Origin: Chthoniobacter flavus
GTDB lineage: Bacteria > Verrucomicrobiota > Verrucomicrobiia > Chthoniobacterales > Chthoniobacteraceae
Assembly: GCA_945861435.1 (NCBI GenBank)
Contig: CAMAUX010000045.1
Coordinates: 1-44,909, forward strand
Length of the DNA: 44,909 nt
Reading direction: 5' to 3'
The notes beneath the pieces are model-generated. The model saw only the letters and a list, made by a program, of their open reading frames with translations. It made no database searches and was not told where the DNA came from. Shown here piece after piece: positions 25,113-35,476 of this stretch (position 1 is the first letter of the stretch; each line of letters starts with the position of its first letter). The translations under genes were made by a program, and so were the position numbers.

Positions 25113-27677
25113 TCAGCCTTCCTTCAAGGCTTGAGCGACCGAGCCTTGGCAAGCCAGCCGCGCAGGCTGCCATGCGGCGAGAGCAGCCGCACAGACGATC
25201 CACACGGGCGTGGCACTCATGGCAACCCAAGGAATTCTGAGCGGAATACTCCATCCAAAAAAAGCCGGATTCACCACCCCCGTGAGCACCACCGCTAGAA
25301 CCAACCCGGCACAAAGACCGAGCAACGACGCCGACGCCCCCACCATCGCTGCCTCCCACACGAAAAACCCCTGCACCTGCGAAGGGGAAGCTCCGAGCGC
25401 CCGCAGCATTGCAATCTCCCTCACACGTTCAGCCACCAGCGTGCTAACCGCGAGGTAAACCCCCACCAGGGCCACCCCAACCGCCACCACCCGCAACACC
25501 GCAGTCACGGCAAAGGTCTGGTCAAACACTGCAAAGATCCGGGCACGCAAAGCCCGGTTGGAATACACCGCGAGTTCTCCACCACGGCTGAAGGCTCCGG
25601 TGAACCGCTCGGCAAGCCCCGCACCATCAGTGCCCGGAAGCAGATACACAGCAATCGATTGCACCCCAGTCTCCCCCCAGTTCTTTTCAAAAAGCCCGCG
25701 CCCCATCAGCACCACGCCGCTGTCGCGGGTGTAATCCGAATACACCCCGCCCACTTCCACCTGCAGGGCCCCGGACGAAGACGGCAGTTCCAGACGATCC
25801 CCAACCCGCTTGTGAAAATGCCGGGCGAAACTCTCGCTGACAGCCACCGCATCCCCGGCAAACACCCGCTGCATCACGCTCTCCGCATCGCCGGACAGGA
25901 ACTGCATGTTGTTCCGATAAGTACCGCCGACCACGGCCAGCACGGCCCGTCCGCCCTCGAAGCGCAGCACGGACTCGGAAAAAGTGTCCACTCCGCGCAC
26001 CTCTTCCTGCAGGCGCAACCACTCGATCGCCTCGCGTTGCACATGCGCGCCCATCCCCACCACCTCGTTGGAAGCGGGTGCGATGAACAGGTCCGCCACG
26101 ATCCCGCGCTCCACCCAGTTATTCACCCCCAGCCGAAACGAGAAGATCATCACGGTCAGGGCGCTCATCATTGCCACCGCCACCCCCAGCGAACCTGCCG
26201 TGATTGCGTTGCGATGGATCTTCCGCACGAGGTTCTGCGCGGCAAGACTTGGGGCGAGTCGGCCAGCCGCAAGCACACGCGCCACGCCACCCACCGCCAG
26301 TGTCACAACAGGTGCAAGACGCGCAAACCCAACGAGCACGCCAAACGCCGCTCCAAACCCGAGCCATGCCGGCCCGCTCCGCAGCGCAACCCAGGAACAA
26401 CCGACCGCCAGCAGCGCGCCCACCGCAGCCTCCCATGGCCATTTCCGCGCACGCGCCTCCTGCTCCCCGGCATAGGCAGCAAGGCTCAGCGCCCCCACCG
26501 GATCTACCCGGACTGCCTCAGCCGCAGGAATCCATGCACCCGCGAGCACCGCAGCAAAACCGGCCAGAACGGCAAGCACCAAGCTGACCCCATCCACCTC
26601 CACACGATCGATGCTCAGGAGGACGTACAGTGAGGAAATTGTACGCCCGACCCCGCTCACAAGGCCTCGCGCGAGCAACACACCGGCGGCGCTTCCCAGA
26701 ACAAGCCCCACGGCCCCCACACAAAGCGCCTCCCCAAGAAACAGTCCCCGGACCAACGCTCCTCCCGCCCCCATGGCGCGCAGCACCCCGATCTCCACAC
26801 GCCTGCGTGTCACGCTTGCCGATACCGTCCCGTAGATCAAAAATACTCCCACGAGAAGCGACACCATGCTCAACGCGCTCAGGTTGAGCTGAAAGGCCCC
26901 GAGCATCTTCTGCATCTGCGCACTACGCTGACGAGGCGCGCCCACCGTCGCATCCGGTGGCGCAAGCTCCTGCAGACGCGCTGCAAGCTGCGCACTTCCT
27001 CCCCCGTCCGCGACCAAAAGCTGGATCGAAGTCAACCAACCCGCCGTCGCGAACAATTCCTGAGCCCAGCCGATGTCCATCACCGCGAGGTGCCGCTGTG
27101 CGGCGACGGGCGCATCACTCGCATCCACCACGGCCAGAACCCGCAGCGTCCCCCTCCCCTCGGGCCCAAGCACCGCAATCGAGTCCCCGGGGCGCACTCC
27201 CAGCCTTTGCGCCATCTCGGCATCCAACGCCACGCCCCCAGGCGTCTGCAACCAGCGCTCCACATCCAAAGCTCCCCCCTCCCCCCGGAGTTCCATCACC
27301 CGGAAGGGCGCGTTGGAAAACACATCCACCCCCACCACCCGCAGGTATTCGCCGGGATAATCGGGGAGCGTCACCACCCCTTCCACCACAGCGGTAGCCG
27401 CGCGCACACCAGCCTCCCGGGCCACCTCAGCCCAAAGCGTCTCCGGCAACTTGCCGCGCACCTCCATGTCCGCCTTGCCGGCAATCAACTCCACACCCGC
27501 CGCGAAAGACCGGTTCGCACTCCGGTTGGCGATTTGGATCGCGAGAAACACCGCCACCCCAAGAGCGACGCCCAGCACCTGAAGCAGCGTCAGCAACGGG
27601 CTTTGCACCCAGCGACGCAGCATCTGCCATCGGAAAAGCGTCCACAAACTCGCCGACATCCCACCCCCGGGAATCAT
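25113..27677 (-). CDS. FtsX-like ABC transporter permease, two-repeat (YbbP-like)
   Basis: Protein of 854 residues with the layout of long FtsX-type permeases: one N-terminal membrane helix (about 27-48), a large extracytoplasmic domain, a first FtsX block of membrane helices (about 265-395, with RRRVEIGVLRAMGAG), central helices, a second extracytoplasmic domain and a C-terminal FtsX block (about 725-850, with VREIAMLRALGASPSQVQGF). Such proteins use a LolD-like ATPase to move lipoproteins, lipids or other envelope molecules, or to transmit force. No ATPase gene is adjacent. Its ATG overlaps the stop of glnD as ATGA (27674-27677), so the two are translationally coupled, an odd pairing. Substrate unknown. 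Confidence 0.9.
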   Translation of the reverse strand: MIPGGGMSASLWTLFRWQMLRRWVQSPLLTLLQVLGVALGVAVFLAIQIANRSANRSFAAGVELIAGKADMEVRGKLPETLWAEVAREAGVRAATAVVEGVVTLPDYPGEYLRVVGVDVFSNAPFRVMELRGEGGALDVERWLQTPGGVALDAEMAQRLGVRPGDSIAVLGPEGRGTLRVLAVVDASDAPVAAQRHLAVMDIGWAQELFATAGWLTSIQLLVADGGGSAQLAARLQELAPPDATVGAPRQRSAQMQKMLGAFQLNLSALSMVSLLVGVFLIYGTVSASVTRRRVEIGVLRAMGAGGALVRGLFLGEALCVGAVGLVLGSAAGVLLARGLVSGVGRTISSLYVLLSIDRVEVDGVSLVLAVLAGFAAVLAGAWIPAAEAVRVDPVGALSLAAYAGEQEARARKWPWEAAVGALLAVGCSWVALRSGPAWLGFGAAFGVLVGFARLAPVVTLAVGGVARVLAAGRLAPSLAAQNLVRKIHRNAITAGSLGVAVAMMSALTVMIFSFRLGVNNWVERGIVADLFIAPASNEVVGMGAHVQREAIEWLRLQEEVRGVDTFSESVLRFEGGRAVLAVVGGTYRNNMQFLSGDAESVMQRVFAGDAVAVSESFARHFHKRVGDRLELPSSSGALQVEVGGVYSDYTRDSGVVLMGRGLFEKNWGETGVQSIAVYLLPGTDGAGLAERFTGAFSRGGELAVYSNRALRARIFAVFDQTFAVTAVLRVVAVGVALVGVYLAVSTLVAERVREIAMLRALGASPSQVQGFFVWEAAMVGASASLLGLCAGLVLAVVLTGVVNPAFFGWSIPLRIPWVAMSATPVWIVCAAALAAWQPARLACQGSVAQALKEG

Positions 27678-30493
27678 GTCCGCAGCACCGAGAGTTCCGA
27701 GGCCTCCCGCAAAACCTGCTGCAACGCCGAAACCCCGCGCGCGTCCCGGATTTTCTGCCCCTCAGAGTCGGTCACGTAAAAGCTGTCCGTGGCCGCGCCC
27801 TTGTCGGTGGCGATGCGCGAAAGGGCGATCTGCACACCCTCCCGACCCATGGCACGCAACAGGTGATAGAGCAGCCCCATACGGTCGGGGGTGAGGATGT
27901 CGACCAGCGTGTAAATCGGGTGCGCATCGTTGTCGATGGTGATCCGGGTCGAAAAATCCAGCTCCTGCTCCAGCATCGGATGCCGCCGGCTCACCACACC
28001 GGCGAGTTCCGGGGTGAAGTCATAATCCATCTCACGCAGCGACTGCGCCAGCAAGCGCTCCACCTTCTGCACCGCGCGCTCGTCAGTCACCGCCTGCAGC
28101 CCGGTGTCGCACACCCGGAAGACGTCGAACACCAAGCCATCCCCACGGGTGAACGCATCAGCGCCTAGGATGTTCAGCTGGGCGCAGGCGAAGGAGCCCG
28201 CGATCCTCGCCAGCAACTGCGTGCGATCCCATCCACAGATCCAAACCTCGCTATGCCCTTGGGCCGGACGCGCAATCCACTGCACCACGGGGAGCAGCGG
28301 GTCGCCATCTTCCCTGAGCCGCTTCTCAAGAAAGTGGTGCAGATGCTGGATGTGGGCCGTCACCTCCCCCGCCGGATAGCTCTGCAGATAACGCTCCGGC
28401 ATGTGCTCAAAGTGCGCCTCCACCTCTTCGGCCCACTCCGCAGGCAACTCCTCGCACACCCTTCGGCGGAGCCCCTCCTTCTCGATGGTCCGCTGCCGGC
28501 GAAATCCCTCGCCATCGGCAAGGAACAGCCCCGTGCTGCGATACAGCTGCCAGATCAGCGACTCCTTCCAGTCGCTCCAGCGCTCATCTCCGGTGCCCTG
28601 CCCGTCCGCGAGGGAGAGCAGCATGAGCGCGTCCAGATTGGCCACATCCCGCACCAATCCCGCAAACTCGGTGATCGTCGCTTGGTCATCCAGATTGCGC
28701 CGCTGCGCCGTGCTGGACATGAGGATGTGATTGTCCACAAGCAGCAGCAGCGAACGCCGCTGGGCTGAGGATAGCTGCAAACGCCGGGCCACCTTCTGCG
28801 CAAAGACCGCGCTCGCCTCCGCGTGGGCCGGCGCATTGGAAGCCTTTCCCGTGTCGTGCAAAAGCAGCGCAAGGTAAAGCACCAGCGGATCCTCCAAACT
28901 CCCGAACAACGCTTTATACTCCGCCAGCCGTGGGTCCTCCGTATCCAGCAGCGCATCCAGCTTTTCAATACACACGAGCGTGTGCTCGTCGGCCGTGTAC
29001 CGGTGAAAGAACTCATGCTGCACAAGGCAGGTCAGCTGCCCGAACTCAGGGATGTAGCGGCCCAGGAAGTCCACTTGGTGCATCGCCCTCAGGATGCGCC
29101 CCACCTCCCCCTTGCGCGAACAGATCGCCGTGAACACCTCCCGGTTCGCACGCGAGTACTGGAATGTCTTGTCCACCAAGTGCAGGCGCCGCCTCACCAA
29201 CTGCGCCAGATCCGCGCTCATCTGCAGCTCGCGCTGCTGCAGATACTGAAAAAGCCGCATCAGACGCTCGGGAACTTTGGCGAAGATGTCCCGCGACTCC
29301 GCGTACATGAGGCCGTTGACTGCAAAGAAGCCATCAAAGCGCTCAGGCCCCCTGCCGAGACGCAGGAAGGAAAGCAACCGCCTCTTGGGCGCAAGCTTCG
29401 GCGTGGTCACACTCAACCGCTCGGAGATCAACTCGGTGATGTTGAAGATATTGCGCGCGTGCTGGTAGTAGTCGCGCATGAACGCCTCCCCCCGCCGCAG
29501 CACGTTCTTCTGCGGATAACGCAACCGGTCCGCGAGCTGCACCTGCTGGTTCAGCACAATGACGTCCGTGGAACGCTTGTTGAGATAGTGCAGTTCTGTA
29601 CGCACCCTCAGAAGGAAGTCATAAGCACGATCCAGCAGACGCCGCTCCGCCTCGTTGATGAGCTTCTCCTCCACCAACCCGGCCGTCGAACGCACCCGCT
29701 TCTTGAAAAAGCTGATCCAAAGCAGGTTCTGGTAATCCCGCAGGCTGCCACACCCGTTTTTGATGTTGGGCTCCTGCATGTACACGCTTCCGCCGAACTT
29801 GGCGTGCCGCTCGGATTGGTTCGTCACGCGGTCGGCGATGTACTCCTCCACATGGCCCTCCACACACTGCTCCAAGAAGCGCGCGCGGAATCTTTCAAAA
29901 AGCGCCTCGTCCCCGGCCACCAAACGCGCCTCCAGAAGGGAGGTTTTGGAAAGCATGTCGCTGTTGGCCTCCTTCACGGCCTCGGGAATCGAACGCGTCG
30001 AGTGCCCCACCTTGAACCCGATGTCCCACAGCATGTAGAGGATCTGCTGCACCACCTCGTTGACCCGCTCGTCCAGAGTACGCGTGCCGCCCCCGTGCAG
30101 GAACATGGTGTCCACATCGCTGAACGGGTTGAGTTCCCCGCGACCAAAACCCCCGTTGGCCACCACGGCGAGTTCCACCGGCTTGCCTCCCACTCCCACG
30201 GCAACTGCCCCACCCTGCCACAGCCCGTTCAGGGCTGCCGTCAGCAGGTGCCGCAGCACGATGTCCACCAAGCTCGCCCGCGCCGCGCAGATTTCCCGCC
30301 CACCGGCACCACTGTGATGCTTGAGCCGGATCCGGTGGTTCTCGATCTTCAGGAACTTCTTGTAGAGGGCAAGCAACTCCGCCGAGTTCAGCCTGCCTTG
30401 CGACAGCAACTGCTGCTCGGCATGCGCCAGAACTTTTTCACTATGGCAAAGCACGAGATGGAAATCAGAAACCGAACACCTCCCTAAACCCAA
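27674..30493 (-). CDS. glnD: [Protein-PII] uridylyltransferase/uridylyl-removing enzyme
   Basis: Protein of 939 residues in the GlnD order: nucleotidyltransferase domain with GGFGRGELNPFSDVD (about 114-128), helical domain, HD domain with LLLHDTGKAS, and two C-terminal ACT domains, the last including DRMGLLYHLLRAMG. GlnD adds UMP to PII when glutamine is low and removes it when glutamine is high, with glutamine sensed by the ACT domains. Its substrate PII is encoded at 40343-40681, with the target Tyr51 present. The longest frame starts with TTG 30493; no clearly better start was found, so the first residues are uncertain. Followed directly by the coupled FtsX-type permease. Confidence 0.95.
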   Translation of the reverse strand: MGLGRCSVSDFHLVLCHSEKVLAHAEQQLLSQGRLNSAELLALYKKFLKIENHRIRLKHHSGAGGREICAARASLVDIVLRHLLTAALNGLWQGGAVAVGVGGKPVELAVVANGGFGRGELNPFSDVDTMFLHGGGTRTLDERVNEVVQQILYMLWDIGFKVGHSTRSIPEAVKEANSDMLSKTSLLEARLVAGDEALFERFRARFLEQCVEGHVEEYIADRVTNQSERHAKFGGSVYMQEPNIKNGCGSLRDYQNLLWISFFKKRVRSTAGLVEEKLINEAERRLLDRAYDFLLRVRTELHYLNKRSTDVIVLNQQVQLADRLRYPQKNVLRRGEAFMRDYYQHARNIFNITELISERLSVTTPKLAPKRRLLSFLRLGRGPERFDGFFAVNGLMYAESRDIFAKVPERLMRLFQYLQQRELQMSADLAQLVRRRLHLVDKTFQYSRANREVFTAICSRKGEVGRILRAMHQVDFLGRYIPEFGQLTCLVQHEFFHRYTADEHTLVCIEKLDALLDTEDPRLAEYKALFGSLEDPLVLYLALLLHDTGKASNAPAHAEASAVFAQKVARRLQLSSAQRRSLLLLVDNHILMSSTAQRRNLDDQATITEFAGLVRDVANLDALMLLSLADGQGTGDERWSDWKESLIWQLYRSTGLFLADGEGFRRQRTIEKEGLRRRVCEELPAEWAEEVEAHFEHMPERYLQSYPAGEVTAHIQHLHHFLEKRLREDGDPLLPVVQWIARPAQGHSEVWICGWDRTQLLARIAGSFACAQLNILGADAFTRGDGLVFDVFRVCDTGLQAVTDERAVQKVERLLAQSLREMDYDFTPELAGVVSRRHPMLEQELDFSTRITIDNDAHPIYTLVDILTPDRMGLLYHLLRAMGREGVQIALSRIATDKGAATDSFYVTDSEGQKIRDARGVSALQQVLREASELSVLRT

Positions 30494-30554
30494 AGCAGGC
30501 CGACTCCAACCCCAATCCCCGGCAAATCATCGAAACCCACCACCGGGGCAGAGT

Positions 30555-32105
30555 TTACACCAACCGGAAAAGATCACCTGCTGCCGACTGAGCGCACTCC
30601 ACGCGCACCGCGGGGTCGTTGGAGGCCATGTGGGTTAGCACATGGTACACCGCCTCGGGATCCGCCTGCACACGAGCCGCGATCTGCCCCGCATCCGCGG
30701 GCTCACGGTGCTGCTCCAACTCGCGCCGCACCTTGAGCAGCAGGTCGATGACCGCCCCCGCCGCCTTCTTGCCAGCCTCCACCCCGGGCTGGTGATAGGC
30801 GTTGATATTGACCAAAGACGCATAGAAACCCACCGCCCTCTCGTACAAGGCGATGAGCGATCCCACCGTGCGAGCGTCCACGTGCGGCATGCTCACCGTC
30901 ACCGAATCGCGACCGCCATCGAAGAGCGCCGTGCGCGTGCCGCGCAGGAATCCCTGCAGATAGTCGGCCGTGGTCACTCCCGGATCCACTTCCATGGAAG
31001 CCTGTGAGCGCCCCTTGCGCACCTCGATGAAGGTCACGAAGAAATTGGCGACCCCGTCGCGCAACTGCTGCACATACGCATGCTGGTCCGTGGACCCCTT
31101 GTTGCCGTAGACCGCGATGCCTTGGTTGACCGTCTTCCCATCCAGATCGAGTTCCTTGCCGAGGGACTCCATCACCAGCTGCTGGAGATACTTCGAAAAG
31201 AGCACCAACCGATCCTTGTAAGGCAGCACCACCATGTCCTTCGCCCCGCGCCCGTTGCCCGCGAAAAACCACATCATGGCCAGCAGCATCGCCGGATTGG
31301 ATCGCGTATCCTCCACGCGCGTCCACTCATCCATCGCCGCAGCCCCCTCGAGGAAAGCCTTCATGTCGAGCCCCTGAAGTTGCAGTGGGACCAATCCCAC
31401 CGCGCTCATCACCGACGTGCGTCCACCCACCCAGTCCCACATCGGAAAGCGCTTCAACCAGCCGTTGGAATCCGCATAACGGTCCAACTCGCTGCCCGGC
31501 CCGGTTACCGCCACCGCATGCTGCGCGAAGTTGAGCCCCAGCTTCTCATAGCGCGCCTTCGCCTCCAGCATCCCATTGCGCGTCTCCTTCGTTCCACCCG
31601 ACTTCGAAATGACCACCGTCAGCGTACGCCCGAGCCGGTCCTGCAAACCGTCCAGCACACGATCGATGCCCTCCGGATCCGTGTTGTCAAAGAAGTGAAG
31701 ACTCATCGCGTCCGCGCCCGTCCCGAGCGCATCGGACACAAACTGCGGCCCGAGGGCCGACCCGCCGATGCCGATCAAAAGCACATCGCTGAATGCGCCC
31801 TCGCTGTGAACTTTCGCGGCAAACTGCACGATGTCCGCAAACGTCCCCTCAATCTCCGAACGCAACTGCGCAGTGGGCGCAAGCTGCGGACTGCGCAGCC
31901 AGTAATGCCCCACCATCCGCTTCTCGTCCGGATTCACCACCGCCCCGGACTCGAGCGCCTTCATGTCCGAAAAAGCACGCTGCGCTGCAGGCTCCATGGA
32001 ACTCAGGAACTCGGGACCGAAGCGCATCCGGCTGATGTCGAGTGAGAAGCCAGTGGCGGCGTGGCGGAGGAGAAACTGCTGAAAGCGGTCCCAATGCGAG
32101 TTCAT
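30555..32105 (-). CDS. pgi: glucose-6-phosphate isomerase
   Basis: Protein of 516 residues from ATG 32105. Family segments include [41 protein letters not shown] and [17 protein letters not shown]; the last two contain active-site residues of the isomerase that interconverts glucose 6-phosphate and fructose 6-phosphate in glycolysis and gluconeogenesis. The frame is open to 32225, but that would leave only five bases to the divergent efflux gene; ATGs at 32126, 32111 and 32105 are possible, and none has a clear Shine-Dalgarno. It lies 61 bp upstream of glnD on the same strand, and a shared transcript is possible. Confidence 0.95.
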   Translation of the reverse strand: MNSHWDRFQQFLLRHAATGFSLDISRMRFGPEFLSSMEPAAQRAFSDMKALESGAVVNPDEKRMVGHYWLRSPQLAPTAQLRSEIEGTFADIVQFAAKVHSEGAFSDVLLIGIGGSALGPQFVSDALGTGADAMSLHFFDNTDPEGIDRVLDGLQDRLGRTLTVVISKSGGTKETRNGMLEAKARYEKLGLNFAQHAVAVTGPGSELDRYADSNGWLKRFPMWDWVGGRTSVMSAVGLVPLQLQGLDMKAFLEGAAAMDEWTRVEDTRSNPAMLLAMMWFFAGNGRGAKDMVVLPYKDRLVLFSKYLQQLVMESLGKELDLDGKTVNQGIAVYGNKGSTDQHAYVQQLRDGVANFFVTFIEVRKGRSQASMEVDPGVTTADYLQGFLRGTRTALFDGGRDSVTVSMPHVDARTVGSLIALYERAVGFYASLVNINAYHQPGVEAGKKAAGAVIDLLLKVRRELEQHREPADAGQIAARVQADPEAVYHVLTHMASNDPAVRVECAQSAAGDLFRLV

Positions 32106-32230
32106 GTGCATGGATGGAACCGCCATCGGGGGGAGGTGTCGAGGCTCGATTGGGAAACCCCGAAGCGGGCCCGCCGCGCAGACGCATGAATTGCCTTCCT
32201 CCCCCGTGTGCGCAATAGTCCCCAACCCCC

Positions 32231-33325
32231 ATGAAGAAACCTCTCGGCATCCTTCTCTCCCTCGCCCTCGGTGCCGGCGGCATCTTTTTCTATCAGCGAT
32301 CCTCGGCGGTCCCCTCAGACAAGCGTTCCCCCTCCCCGCAGAACGCGCTGGTGGCCAAGGCCGAGAAACGCGACCTCGATATCATCGTCGAAGTCAGCGG
32401 CGATGTCGCACCCTTCTTCCAACTCGACGTCAAACCCGAGGTCGGCGGAAAGCTCAAGGCCGTCCACATCGAGCCGGGCGCCATCGTCAAGGAAGGTGCC
32501 CCCCTCGTGGAGATCGACGACACCGACCTGCTCACCGAACGCGAAACCGCCCTCACCGAAATCGAGGGAGCCAAACTCCAGGTCGAACGCGACCAGCGCA
32601 ACTTCGTCCGCGGCAAAGAACTCTTCGACTCCAAGCTCATCAGCCGCGAAGCCTACGACAACCTCGCCTCCACCGTCGCCCTCTCTGAAAACGCGCTGAC
32701 CAAGTCCTCGCGCCGCGCCCAAATCGTGGAGGACAGGCTGCGCAAAACCAAGGTGCTCGCGCCCTGCGACGGCACGGTGCTCAGCGTCCCGGTCACCGAA
32801 GGGCAGGTGGTCATCGGAGCCGCCAGCGTCAACAGCGGAACCACGCTGATGACCATCGCCAACCTTTCCAAGCTCCTCGTGGAAACTCACATCAACCAGA
32901 TCGATGTCGCGCGCATCCAGCCCAACCAGAAGGTCAAGCTGCACGCCGAAAGCCTCCGACAGACGGAGATGGAAGCCACCATCTCCTTCATCGCCCCCAT
33001 CGCCACGGTCAAAAACACCATCAAGGGATTCCAAGTCCAGGCCGTCATCAACGCGCCCGCCGCCCAGTTGCGCCCAGGCATGACCGTCCAACTCAAAATC
33101 CCCATCGACCACGCCCAAGACGCCCTCACAGTGCCCATCTCCGGAATCTTCAAGGGCGACGGAAACTCGAAGGTCGTCTACGTGCGCAACGGCGAGGGTT
33201 CCGAAAAGCGCGCAGTCAAGGTGGGCCTCATCAGCTTCGAACACGCCCAGATCCTCAACGGCCTCAAGGAGGGCGAGGAAATCCTCCTGGTGGAACCCGG
33301 CCGCGACCGGGCCAAGAAGTCCTAG
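32231..33325 (+). CDS. MacA/HlyD-type periplasmic adaptor subunit
   Basis: Protein of 364 residues with an N-terminal membrane anchor or signal (about 4-21). The barrel-sandwich (lipoyl-like) halves flank a coiled-coil hairpin: [23 protein letters not shown] first, helices at about 95-165 ([20 protein letters not shown]), then [21 protein letters not shown], followed by a beta-barrel and membrane-proximal domain. These adaptors connect an inner-membrane MacB-like transporter with an outer-membrane channel. The gene starts a four-gene plus-strand set with the ATPase, permease and a lipoprotein. No TolC-like gene is present. The exported substrate cannot be read. Confidence 0.92.
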   Translation: MKKPLGILLSLALGAGGIFFYQRSSAVPSDKRSPSPQNALVAKAEKRDLDIIVEVSGDVAPFFQLDVKPEVGGKLKAVHIEPGAIVKEGAPLVEIDDTDLLTERETALTEIEGAKLQVERDQRNFVRGKELFDSKLISREAYDNLASTVALSENALTKSSRRAQIVEDRLRKTKVLAPCDGTVLSVPVTEGQVVIGAASVNSGTTLMTIANLSKLLVETHINQIDVARIQPNQKVKLHAESLRQTEMEATISFIAPIATVKNTIKGFQVQAVINAPAAQLRPGMTVQLKIPIDHAQDALTVPISGIFKGDGNSKVVYVRNGEGSEKRAVKVGLISFEHAQILNGLKEGEEILLVEPGRDRAKKS

Positions 33326-33386
33326 GCACCGCACCTCGCGGCTGCCGCAGCCGTCACTGCCTCTGGCTTAACTGCCCTTCCTGTCC

Positions 33387-34127
33387 ATGCCCATCATCGA
33401 GCTCACAGACGTCTTCAAGCGTTACCGCGTGGGCGAGCAGGAGATTGTGGCCCTCAACGGCATCAACCTTTCCATCGACCAGGGCGAGTACGCTGCCATC
33501 ATCGGCCCAAGCGGCAGCGGCAAATCCACCCTCATGCACCTGCTCGGCTGTCTGGACACCCCCACCTCCGGACGCGTTCTCATCCAAGGCAACGACGTGA
33601 GCACCGCCGACGCCAACCGACTCTCCGAGATGCGCAACAGCCACATCGGTTTCGTCTTCCAGTCCTTCAATCTCCTCCCAAAACTGAGCGTCCTGCAGAA
33701 CGTCGAACTGCCCATGATCTACGCCGGCGTCTCCAGCCGCGAACGCCGCGAACGCGCCCTGGCCTCCATCGAACGCGTCGGCCTCGCCGACCGAGCCGGC
33801 AACACCCCCCTCCAACTCAGCGGCGGCCAGATGCAGCGCGTCGCCATCGCACGCGCACTCGTCAACAGCCCTCGCATCATCTTCGCCGACGAACCCACCG
33901 GCAACCTCGACTCCAAGACCGGCGCCGCCATCCTCGCCCTCTTCCGCGAACTCAGCCAGCAGGGCAGCACCATCGTGCTCGTCACCCACGACGACAAAAT
34001 CGCCGCCCAAACCCCGCGCCGCATCGAGATCAAGGACGGACGCATCGTTCAGGACTTCTTCAACCCCGACGCCGATTTGCCGGGAACCGCCCGTCCGCTC
34101 ACTCCCCAACCCACACCGACCTCATGA
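33387..34127 (+). CDS. MacB/LolD-type ABC transporter ATPase
   Basis: Protein of 246 residues, a normal length. Walker A is GPSGSGKST, the Q-loop lies in GFVFQSFNLL, the signature motif is LSGGQMQR, Walker B is RIIFADEPTGNLD and the H-loop is VLVTHDD. This set is typical of the MacB/LolD/FtsE subfamily. The C-terminal twenty residues (DADLPGTARPLTPQ) are an extra proline-rich tail. Its stop overlaps the permease start by ATGA (34124-34127), so ATPase and permease are made in step. In Escherichia coli MacB these two parts are fused; here they are separate, as in Bacillus YknYZ. Confidence 0.95.
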   Translation: MPIIELTDVFKRYRVGEQEIVALNGINLSIDQGEYAAIIGPSGSGKSTLMHLLGCLDTPTSGRVLIQGNDVSTADANRLSEMRNSHIGFVFQSFNLLPKLSVLQNVELPMIYAGVSSRERRERALASIERVGLADRAGNTPLQLSGGQMQRVAIARALVNSPRIIFADEPTGNLDSKTGAAILALFRELSQQGSTIVLVTHDDKIAAQTPRRIEIKDGRIVQDFFNPDADLPGTARPLTPQPTPTS

Positions 34128-35476
34128 ACCTCTGGTTCGGATTCCTCGTGGGACTCAAGGAGATCTGGTCCCACAAATTTCGCAGCTTCCTGACAATGCT
34201 CGGCATCATCCTTGGAGTGGCCTCCCTCCTGAGCATGTTCTCGCTCACCGCAGGCATGGCCAATGGCATGCGCCAATACATGCAGCAGGTCGGCGGCATC
34301 GAACGCGTGGGCGTCATCCCCCAAGAACCCCCGACGGATCAGGAGGGCTTCGCAGAAATCTCGCCCGGCAGGACCATCGCAGACGCCGAAGCCATCGCAC
34401 GCTCCGCCACCTTGGTGTCCGCCGTCACACCGATCTCCGAACTCGCAGCCGCCACGGTGTCCTTCGGCAGCCAGTACTTCCGCACCCCGGCCTACGGCGT
34501 CTGGCCGGACTACGTGCCCATCAACAGCCACGAGATTAGCCGGGGCCGTTCGCTCACATGGCTGGATGTGGAGAGCGCCCAGAACGTCTGCGTCATCGGC
34601 CAGCGCGTCACCCAACGTCTCTGGCCGGACCGGCCCCGCTTCAACCCCGTGGGCGAATCCATCCTCATCAACGGCCGCCCCTTCAAGGTCGTGGGTGAGT
34701 TCACCTTCTACGAGACGGAGTGGGACCGGCGGCAACGGGAACTCAGCACCAAGTCCGCAGCACCCGCCCGCACCAAACGTCCCACGAAGGGAAGCAGCAG
34801 TTCCGGCCGGGGCTACAGCGCCTTCGAACGCAAGAACTCCACGGTCATCCTCCCCATCACCGCGATGTTCTATAACTTCAAGATGGCAAACGTGGTTAAA
34901 AACGAGGATCAGGGACCGCAGCTCAAACTCGACGCCCTCACCATCCAAGTCGCTGACATCGCCCGGTTCGACCAAGCGCTCGAGCAAGTCCGCACCATCC
35001 TCGAGGCCACCCACCGCGGCATCGAGGACTTCACCTTCGACACCCGTCAGGAATGGTTCGACTCCATCGAACAAGGCATTCGCAACACCCGTTTGAGCGG
35101 CGGCATCATCGCGGGCATCTCCCTGCTCGTCGGCGGCATCGGCATCACCAACATCATGCTCGCCAGCATCACCGAACGCATCCGCGAGATCGGCGTACGC
35201 AGGGCCGTCGGCGCCAAGGGGCGCGACATCTTCATCCAGATCCTTGTCGAAAGCGCCGTCATCGGTCTCATCGGCGGCTTCCTTGGCCTCATCGCCAGCT
35301 TCGGCATCATGCGCATCCTCGTGCTCATCTCGCCGACGGAAAACGCGCCGGTGCTCCAGTGGGAGAACGTGATTCTGAGCTTCAGCTTCGCCGTAATCAT
35401 CGGCCTGCTCAGCGGCATCTACCCTGCGCTCAAGGCCAGCAAGCTCGACCCCATCGAGGCTCTGCGCTACGGATGA
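34124..35476 (+). CDS. MacB-type ABC transporter permease
   Basis: Protein of 450 residues with the MacB permease layout: membrane helix 1 at about 17-41 after FRSFLTMLGIILGV, a large periplasmic domain (about 45-310), then the FtsX-type block of three helices. The block begins at about 320 with GGIIAGISLLVGGIGITNIML, continues with ERIREIGVRRAVGAKGRDIF, and ends with FSFAVIIGLLSGIYPALKASKLDPIEALRYG. It works with the ATPase and the MacA-type adaptor just upstream, using ATP to drive movement in the periplasm rather than transport through the membrane. Its TGA overlaps the start of the lipoprotein gene as ATGA (35473-35476). A Ser/Lys-rich insert (APARTKRPTKGSSSSGRG) lies in the periplasmic domain. 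Confidence 0.94.
   Translation: MNLWFGFLVGLKEIWSHKFRSFLTMLGIILGVASLLSMFSLTAGMANGMRQYMQQVGGIERVGVIPQEPPTDQEGFAEISPGRTIADAEAIARSATLVSAVTPISELAAATVSFGSQYFRTPAYGVWPDYVPINSHEISRGRSLTWLDVESAQNVCVIGQRVTQRLWPDRPRFNPVGESILINGRPFKVVGEFTFYETEWDRRQRELSTKSAAPARTKRPTKGSSSSGRGYSAFERKNSTVILPITAMFYNFKMANVVKNEDQGPQLKLDALTIQVADIARFDQALEQVRTILEATHRGIEDFTFDTRQEWFDSIEQGIRNTRLSGGIIAGISLLVGGIGITNIMLASITERIREIGVRRAVGAKGRDIFIQILVESAVIGLIGGFLGLIASFGIMRILVLISPTENAPVLQWENVILSFSFAVIIGLLSGIYPALKASKLDPIEALRYG

Noticed and set aside
24708-25359. Two minus-strand frames downstream of the FtsX-type permease
   Set aside because: One overlaps the permease gene itself, and neither shows family motifs, a signal peptide or a sensible start; kept as non-coding.
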